Shown: positions 58,065-64,000 of the stretch, one piece after another
Position numbering within the stretch: position 1 is the stretch's first letter
Layout of the letters: the number at the start of each line of letters is the position of its first letter
Assembly: GCF_904846415.1 (NCBI RefSeq)
Contig: NZ_CAJHAR010000005.1
Coordinates: 62,001 to 126,000 of the forward strand
DNA from: Psychrobacter piscatorii
GTDB lineage: Bacteria; Pseudomonadota; Gammaproteobacteria; Pseudomonadales; Moraxellaceae
Direction of reading: 5' to 3'
Length of the DNA: 64,000 nucleotides
Notes under the pieces: model-generated
Told to the model about the DNA's origin: nothing
The model's database searches: none
What the model saw: only the letters and a program-made list of their open reading frames with translations
Program-made: the position numbers and the translations under genes

Positions 58065-58107
58065 AAAAAAGCCAGCATAAGCATCATGTCTTAGGCTGGC
58101 TTTTTTA
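58065..58107. terminator. Two-way terminator between the DUF2127 gene and the antiporter
   Basis: AAAAAAGCCAGC and GCTGGCTTTTTT pair, with an inner ATAAG/CTTAG pairing. It ends both convergent genes. Confidence 0.8.
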
Positions 58108-58126
58108 TACATGCTGTATTTTTGGC

Positions 58127-59401
58127 TTATGCCTCTGCTATTTCTTTATCCTTACGAATGCTCTTGGCGACTCTGCCAACACTTAGACCTTGTACCAAGA
58201 TAGAAAATATTACTACCGCATAAGTGAGTGCCAATAAAATATCGCGCTCGGTACCGATGGGTAGCTGTAATACTAAAGCAACTGAGATACCGCCGCGCAA
58301 TCCACCCCACGTTAGTACTTTCCATGCACCAGTGGGCAAATCAAGCTGGCGATGAAACGTTTTGGTCGTCATCCCGACAACGATAAAACGAGCTACTAGA
58401 GCAATAACAATGGTTAGACCACCTGCAATAAATAAGTTTGCTGAATAAGCAATCATTACTACTTCTAGACCAATAAGGACGAATAAAATAGCATTTAAGA
58501 TTTCATCAATCAGTTCCCAAAACAGATCAATGTAATGACGCGTCTGATCACTCATCGCAAGCGCACGCCCGCGGTTACCAACCATCAACCCCATCATGAC
58601 CATAGCGAGCGGCCCTGACAAATGCCAATGGCTCGCAAGCGCATAGCCTCCGATGACACCTGCTAATGTCAAAAGTACTTCTTCTTGATAACTATCGATG
58701 CTCTTTAGCAAATAGTACAAAATTGCCCCGAGTACCAATCCAAAGATGACACCGCCGCCAGCTTCGACCGCCAAGGTATGCGCCACATAGTTAATGGTTG
58801 GAATATCGCCACTAGATAAAATCCCCAGTAATAGAACAAAAATCACGACACCGATACCGTCATTAAATAATGACTCGCCAGCGATGACGGTTTCGATGCT
58901 TTTTGGCGCGCCTGCTGATGCAAGAATCCCCATGACGGCAATGGGATCGGTAGGGGAGATGAGGGCGCCAAAAAGTAGGCACCAAAGAAACGGTAGACCA
59001 AAACCGAATAGGGGCAGCATAAAATAAATCGCGGTGGCAATGAGCATGGCTGATAGGATAGTACCAAGTCCGGCTAGAATACCGATAGGCAATTTATAGC
59101 GCCTCAAATCACCAATATTGACATGCAGCGCCCCTGCAAATAGCAACATCGAGAGCATGCCATCTAATAGCACCTCAGTAAAATCAAGCTGCTCTAATAG
59201 ACTGACTTCATAATCAATCAGCTGATCAAACCCTAAAAACCCTAAAAATATCGCACCGATAGACAATAATATAGAAATAACCATCACGCCAATCGTGGTT
59301 GGTAACCCGATAAAGCGATGATTGACATAGGTCAGTGAGGCAGTAATCGATAAAAATATGGCGCTGATTTCAAGTATGGTGAGGCTGGTTGCAGATGCCA
59401 T
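58127..59401 (-). CDS. CPA1 family Na+(K+)/H+ antiporter
   Basis: A protein of about 424 residues with about 12 membrane helices, of the monovalent cation:proton antiporter-1 type (NhaP-like). It shows the ion-binding signature SPTDPIAVMGILASAGAPKS and GESLFNDGIGVVIFVLLLG, and GGLRGGISVALVLQLP. It exchanges sodium or potassium for protons at the inner membrane. The ATG at 59401 is chosen (GAG nine bases before); an upstream start at 59443 lacks a ribosome binding site. Confidence 0.9.
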   Translation of the reverse strand: MASATSLTILEISAIFLSITASLTYVNHRFIGLPTTIGVMVISILLSIGAIFLGFLGFDQLIDYEVSLLEQLDFTEVLLDGMLSMLLFAGALHVNIGDLRRYKLPIGILAGLGTILSAMLIATAIYFMLPLFGFGLPFLWCLLFGALISPTDPIAVMGILASAGAPKSIETVIAGESLFNDGIGVVIFVLLLGILSSGDIPTINYVAHTLAVEAGGGVIFGLVLGAILYYLLKSIDSYQEEVLLTLAGVIGGYALASHWHLSGPLAMVMMGLMVGNRGRALAMSDQTRHYIDLFWELIDEILNAILFVLIGLEVVMIAYSANLFIAGGLTIVIALVARFIVVGMTTKTFHRQLDLPTGAWKVLTWGGLRGGISVALVLQLPIGTERDILLALTYAVVIFSILVQGLSVGRVAKSIRKDKEIAEA

Positions 59402-59538
59402 AAAGCAGATCTCGTATGAATATAAAATTAACCCTAAGCCCATGACTTATGAGAGTTACGTAAAGATTTTTAGCTATAAATATTGAAATGATAAGGACCG
59501 TGTTTACCAATACGCTATGCGATCCAATTGTCATATTA

Positions 59539-61194
59539 CTAACTCGACTGTGACTGTAGTGCTTCACGGATATTGACAGCAAATTCACTGACATAATTAA
59601 AATGTTGATGCTGTGCGTCTTCATCAAGAATAAATTGCTTGGCTTGCTCACACATAGCGACAAGGTCATCTATCAATTCTTGGTAGTTTAAGTTTTCTTC
59701 TCCAGCTCGCTTGATCAGATGTAGCTCATGCAGTAGCGTTTGTTGCTGTGCACTATTCACCCTTGCATAGTTTAGATTGACCATTGCTTCGCACAATGCT
59801 TTTAGCACCATCAAATCAGCGGCTGCATAGCGGCGTATTTCACCAAGTGATACGTTGATAAAATCTGATATTTTTGGGGTGTGAGTGACCAAGGCTAGTA
59901 TGGCCAATCGTTTTTGCTTTACCTCATCTTCAGAGCTATCATCTGATTTTGGTATATAAAAATGATAGGGACTTGGAGGCTGGCGTCGCATCATAATACT
60001 TAAGCAACTTGTCAAGGACTGTACGCAGTTGACGGCTGTTTTTGGGTCATTGATACCAGGAGATAATGCTCGTACTGCGATTTCAGTCATTTGCCCCAAG
60101 CTATAGGCAATGTCATCAGAATGTGCTAGGCGTTGTTCTATCCGCACGCAGCCAGTAAAGCGTTGCCAAAAAATCCCATCAGGTGACCGCGGTATCATAG
60201 CTAGATGCGGTGTTGCTGTTTTTTGTTGATTGTTTGGATGATCTGCTGGACGTTGGTAAAAATATCCAATGACATTTTTGTCAGTAATGTATTGACCAAG
60301 ATTGACATGCATCTGTACCACACCGCCGTAGTCTTGTGACAGCGCAATCAATGACTCAAAGTAGATTTGTTGTAGATAGCCTGAGCTTGGTGAGTAGATA
60401 GGCATGGCAGGCCAGTTATGAAACTGCTCGACATCATGATGTTCGGCATCACGTTGATGCTGGATGTCGCATCGATCGCTGTACCAATAATAAATATTAT
60501 TAATCGCATCGTTGCTGGCATTTTGGATGACGTGAGACGCTTGAATGGCATGTACCATATGTTGTACAAAATACACCAGCAACAGCGCACAGATAATAGC
60601 CATGATAATGGCAAAGGTTACGGCTAATTGTGGCACACCATAAGACACGTCATACTTGTGAATGGATTTTAAGACAAGCAGGCTGTAACTAAAGGTACCG
60701 ATAAAGGCGCCGAGTACAAACTGGTTCGGAGTGTCTGTCAAAAAATTACGTAACAATCTCGGACCAAATTGTGATGATGCCATTGACAGCACGGCGATCG
60801 TAATCGAAAACGTCGTGCCAGCCACGCCCAACACCGCACCAGCAATAGCGGTCATGATAGCGCGTGCAGCATCATCATCGCCTGTAAACGCAAAAGAAAT
60901 TTCTCGGACCGTTTCACGATCGAAATGCTGATCGACAGTCACCAATAAAGGCGCCAGCAAAATCCCTGCAATCACACAAGCCGTTGGGATAAACCAGTAA
61001 GACCCAATAAGCTGTTGCCACAAAGCTCTTAGGCGATCAGGCAAGTCAGTCAACGTTTGCAGTGACCACAACTGAGTAAACTGTTTGAGCTTGCTCTGAC
61101 CTGTACTAATAGTACGAATCCACAAGCTCGTTTCATCATCTTTATACACTGCCATATACTCAAAGTATCCAAAAATAGTCGTAAAGTGGCTCAT
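59539..61194 (-). CDS. DUF2254 domain membrane protein
   Basis: A 551-residue DUF2254 protein. Four membrane helices lie in about 60-215 (YWFIPTACVIAGILLAPLLV, IMTAIAGAVLGVAGTTFSITI, FVLGAFIGTFSYSLLVL, LAVTFAIIMAIICALLLVYF). The soluble C-terminal half has GYLQQIYFESLIALSQDYGG and ALSPGINDPKTAVNCVQSL, as the family does. A fairly weak ribosome binding site precedes the ATG. An ATG at residue 14 (MAVYKDD) is an alternative start. Function is unknown. Confidence 0.85.
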   Translation of the reverse strand: MSHFTTIFGYFEYMAVYKDDETSLWIRTISTGQSKLKQFTQLWSLQTLTDLPDRLRALWQQLIGSYWFIPTACVIAGILLAPLLVTVDQHFDRETVREISFAFTGDDDAARAIMTAIAGAVLGVAGTTFSITIAVLSMASSQFGPRLLRNFLTDTPNQFVLGAFIGTFSYSLLVLKSIHKYDVSYGVPQLAVTFAIIMAIICALLLVYFVQHMVHAIQASHVIQNASNDAINNIYYWYSDRCDIQHQRDAEHHDVEQFHNWPAMPIYSPSSGYLQQIYFESLIALSQDYGGVVQMHVNLGQYITDKNVIGYFYQRPADHPNNQQKTATPHLAMIPRSPDGIFWQRFTGCVRIEQRLAHSDDIAYSLGQMTEIAVRALSPGINDPKTAVNCVQSLTSCLSIMMRRQPPSPYHFYIPKSDDSSEDEVKQKRLAILALVTHTPKISDFINVSLGEIRRYAAADLMVLKALCEAMVNLNYARVNSAQQQTLLHELHLIKRAGEENLNYQELIDDLVAMCEQAKQFILDEDAQHQHFNYVSEFAVNIREALQSQSS

Positions 61195-61270
61195 CGCTAT
61201 CGTTTGATAATCTTGATCAGAGCATCAAACGATGAATTTTTTAGGGTAATGGGTTTTGGCTAACTTGTCA

Positions 61271-62836
61271 TTAACCAGCTTTAGGATTATCAGCTTCAGT
61301 AATAATGGCACTTTTATAGTCGCGTCTGTCAGCCTCTGTCTCAGCCGATGGCTCACCAGAACCTATAGGAATGATCGCCTCATTATGGTGATAGTCGCAA
61401 TCAATGTTGCTGTCTTTATCATAGGCGATAGGGTCGAAGTGGGGTGATGGTTCGATATCCACATTGTCTCTATAAGCGCCACTGCTATTTAAGCTATCAC
61501 TTGTCAATGAATGGCTTGCCGCCGTCGTTTTTCTAAACAACTTGCCACCATTGTTATTTTTACCAGAAGCTGATTTTTTGCGCGGCTCACTATTGGCGAA
61601 TATAGCACTCAATGGCAGATGTAGCTGCTGCTTAGCATAGGCTTCTGTGTGCTCAAAACGATCTACCAGTAAGCTGAGCCAAGGTTTTTGGTCTTCTAGC
61701 TTCATCTCATCAAGCTCATCCTTAATAGGCAATGGATAAGGCAAGGTGCGATAAAAATCCCATAATGTCATTTTACTCAAATCTTTTTTGAGTACATAGT
61801 CATCGTCTTCTGTCATGGTGATGAGGTTGCTGTCTTGTAGATAATTGATATAGGTATACCATTTGGGTAGCTCTTTTCGTCCCAGCACATTACGCAGCGC
61901 TTGTTCGCTGACGGCCTCACCTTTTAGATGATGGGTATATACCAAATTCAGCATGTCCAGCAAGCTAAGTAGGGGATGGCGAGGATAGACCTCTTCGGTT
62001 TCAAAAATCGTTAAGGTGTAGCTGATCTCAACGCCCAGCAAGATAAGGTTCCATGACAAGAAAATCCACAGAAGAAATATAGGAAGCGCGGCAAAAGCCC
62101 CGTAGATCGCCTCATAGCTGGTAAAGTTGGCCATGACGGTACCAAACAGATGCTTCATCAGCTCAAAGACTATCGCGACAAACACACCAGCAATCGCTGC
62201 ATTTTTTAGCGGTACACGCGCCTTAGGAATGAACCAATACATGCCAATAAAACCTGCGACAGTGATACCAATCGATACGGCTTGTACCCAAAACCCCCAA
62301 TCGATCCCGTAACCTGCGATTTGTCGATTCAAAAAACTCAAACTCTGAACCGTACTTGAGGCAATAAAAGCCGTACCTAAGACCAATGGTCCCAAGGTCA
62401 CAATCGTCCAATAGCGCATCATGCTTTTGAGGCCACCTGAACGATTCTCTACCCGCCAGATTTGGTTGAAGGCGCGCTCAATGGTTGTCAGTGTCATGAT
62501 GGTCGTCAAAAATAAAATGATGGCACCGATAATGGTCAGGTTGGAGGATTTTTCGGCGAAGTCATTGATATACTCACTTACTTGTAGACTCGACTGGGGT
62601 AACAAGTTGCTATAAATTACCTCGTATATCTGTGCTCTGACAGAGGCGAGTGCTGGCACTGAAGATAAAATCATCAATAATACCGTTAGCACAGGCACAA
62701 TCGACAGCATAGTCGTGTAGGTTAGCGATGCTGCTTTTTGCTGACAGTTGTCTTCAAAAAAATGTCGAACCAAAAATCGCAAGAATTGAAACCAGCGTTG
62801 TTGTAGAAATGGGAGTTTTTGTGAGAATTTTTCCAT
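61271..62836 (-). CDS. YihY/BrkB family inner membrane protein with a long C-terminal extension
   Basis: A 521-residue protein. Six membrane helices in about 30-275 match the YihY/BrkB family (DNCQQKAASLTYTTMLSIVPVL, ALPIFLLWIFLSWNLILLGV), once mislabelled RNase BN. From about 280 to 400 a winged helix-like cytoplasmic part follows (VYTHHLKGEAVSEQALRNVL), then a disordered, charged tail of about 120 residues. E. coli YihY has only 290. It is divergent from wrbA. Function is not established. Confidence 0.88.
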   Translation of the reverse strand: MEKFSQKLPFLQQRWFQFLRFLVRHFFEDNCQQKAASLTYTTMLSIVPVLTVLLMILSSVPALASVRAQIYEVIYSNLLPQSSLQVSEYINDFAEKSSNLTIIGAIILFLTTIMTLTTIERAFNQIWRVENRSGGLKSMMRYWTIVTLGPLVLGTAFIASSTVQSLSFLNRQIAGYGIDWGFWVQAVSIGITVAGFIGMYWFIPKARVPLKNAAIAGVFVAIVFELMKHLFGTVMANFTSYEAIYGAFAALPIFLLWIFLSWNLILLGVEISYTLTIFETEEVYPRHPLLSLLDMLNLVYTHHLKGEAVSEQALRNVLGRKELPKWYTYINYLQDSNLITMTEDDDYVLKKDLSKMTLWDFYRTLPYPLPIKDELDEMKLEDQKPWLSLLVDRFEHTEAYAKQQLHLPLSAIFANSEPRKKSASGKNNNGGKLFRKTTAASHSLTSDSLNSSGAYRDNVDIEPSPHFDPIAYDKDSNIDCDYHHNEAIIPIGSGEPSAETEADRRDYKSAIITEADNPKAG

Positions 62837-63100
62837 GTCGACCAGTTAGCAAAAGTAAGAGTGACAATAGTGTAACAAACATGCGCTGCTCACATCTGCG
62901 GTTTAATTGTGTCAATATGCACAGCGTACAGCAGTGTAGAGTGAAACTCGATATAATATAAGCCATGTTATATACCACGGTTATTTGCATGTCAGTGAAT
63001 GACTCGGGCATAATGTGCACATATTTTACAATGCAGTTATAGGTTATATTTCGGCAGTATGAGACTAGACTATAGCGTCTGCCACAAAAGATAACATTAA

Positions 63101-63742
<642 letters not shown>

Positions 63743-63869
63743 TCGAGTCTCATGTAACCGGTGTCATAGCTCAAACTTGATACTTAAACACTTTTTGCAC
63801 TCAAATACTGATAATTAATCGCTAATAGCTAGACACCCATGCTATTCATTTAGGAAGTAAAAATCTCTA

Positions 63870-64000
63870 ATGGCCACAAACCACTCTAACAGTAAGTCTC
63901 CTAAAGTTACCAAGCCTATCGCACCTATTGCGCAGCGCTTGATGGTCACTTGGTTGATTTGGCTAGTTTATAGATTAATGGGACTGCCTATTTTTATCAG
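63870..64000 (+). CDS. Partial membrane protein, probably DUF2069, cut by the window end
   Basis: The frame runs from the ATG at 63870 to the end of the window: MATNHSNSKSPKVTKPIAPI, then AQRLMVTWLIWLVYRLMGLP. It opens polar and basic, then turns hydrophobic. AGGAAG stands about 13 bases upstream. Genes following wrbA in related bacteria often encode DUF2069 proteins, which is the reason for the guess; too little sequence remains to confirm it. Confidence 0.5.
   Translation, partial: MATNHSNSKSPKVTKPIAPIAQRLMVTWLIWLVYRLMGLPIFI

Noticed and set aside
59370-59669. Open frame of 99 codons between the antiporter and DUF2254 genes, - strand
   Set aside because: It overlaps the ends of both supported genes in another frame and shows no family pattern.

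Overview
The window looks like chromosomal DNA from a moderately AT-rich gammaproteobacterium of the family Moraxellaceae, most likely Psychrobacter. This rests on gene content and order (gatCAB divergent from mreBCD-maf-rng, the S10-spc-alpha ribosomal block, rpmF-fabD-fabG-acpP, pyrB next to a degenerate dihydroorotase) and on protein character. It is an inference from reading, not a database match.

Region 1 (1 to about 9.78 kb) is a horizontally acquired integrative element inserted at the 3' end of a tRNA-Pro(GGG) gene. Reading leftwards from the tRNA: a P4-type tyrosine integrase, a coiled-coil cargo gene, an AlpA-type regulator, a tightly overlapping run of small unknown genes, a large DUF927 ATPase (probable replication helicase/primase), a RelE/HigA-type toxin-antitoxin pair, and about 1.6 kb of non-coding, repeat-rich DNA. 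The layout int - alpA - small genes - replication ATPase - repeats resembles phage satellites (P4/PICI-like) more than a full prophage, because no structural genes are seen. The far end lies outside the window. The repeats at 1-840, 840-1460 and 2370-2575 are the least explained sequence here and are candidates for the replication origin.

Region 2 (9.8-19.2 kb) is core genome. gatCAB (tRNA amidotransferase) runs leftwards. mreBCD (cell shape), maf (nucleotide pyrophosphatase) and rng (RNase G) run rightwards.

Region 3 (19.2-33.8 kb) is the S10, spc and alpha ribosomal-protein clusters in canonical order from rpsJ to rplQ, with secY, rpmJ and rpoA. Small spacers hold promoters or hairpins: a promoter before rpsJ, a promoter between rpsQ and rplN, and a terminator-like hairpin between rpsH and rplF.

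Region 4 (33.8-44 kb) holds a YciO-type protein, EF-P hydroxylase, yceD-rpmF, fabD-fabG-acpP (fatty acid synthesis; plsX and fabH are not between rpmF and fabD), a Kbp/LysM protein, queG, bifunctional nnr and a DUF4124 protein.

Region 5 (44-64 kb) holds a possible frameshifted gene remnant, ilvI-ilvH-ilvC (branched-chain amino acids), a small membrane protein, a cold-shock protein, a DUF421 protein, etfB-etfA, a SpoU-type RNA methyltransferase, fbp, pyrB with a non-catalytic dihydroorotase homologue, a DUF2127 protein, a CPA1 Na+/H+ antiporter, a DUF2254 protein, a YihY/BrkB protein, wrbA, and the first codons of a membrane protein cut by the window edge.
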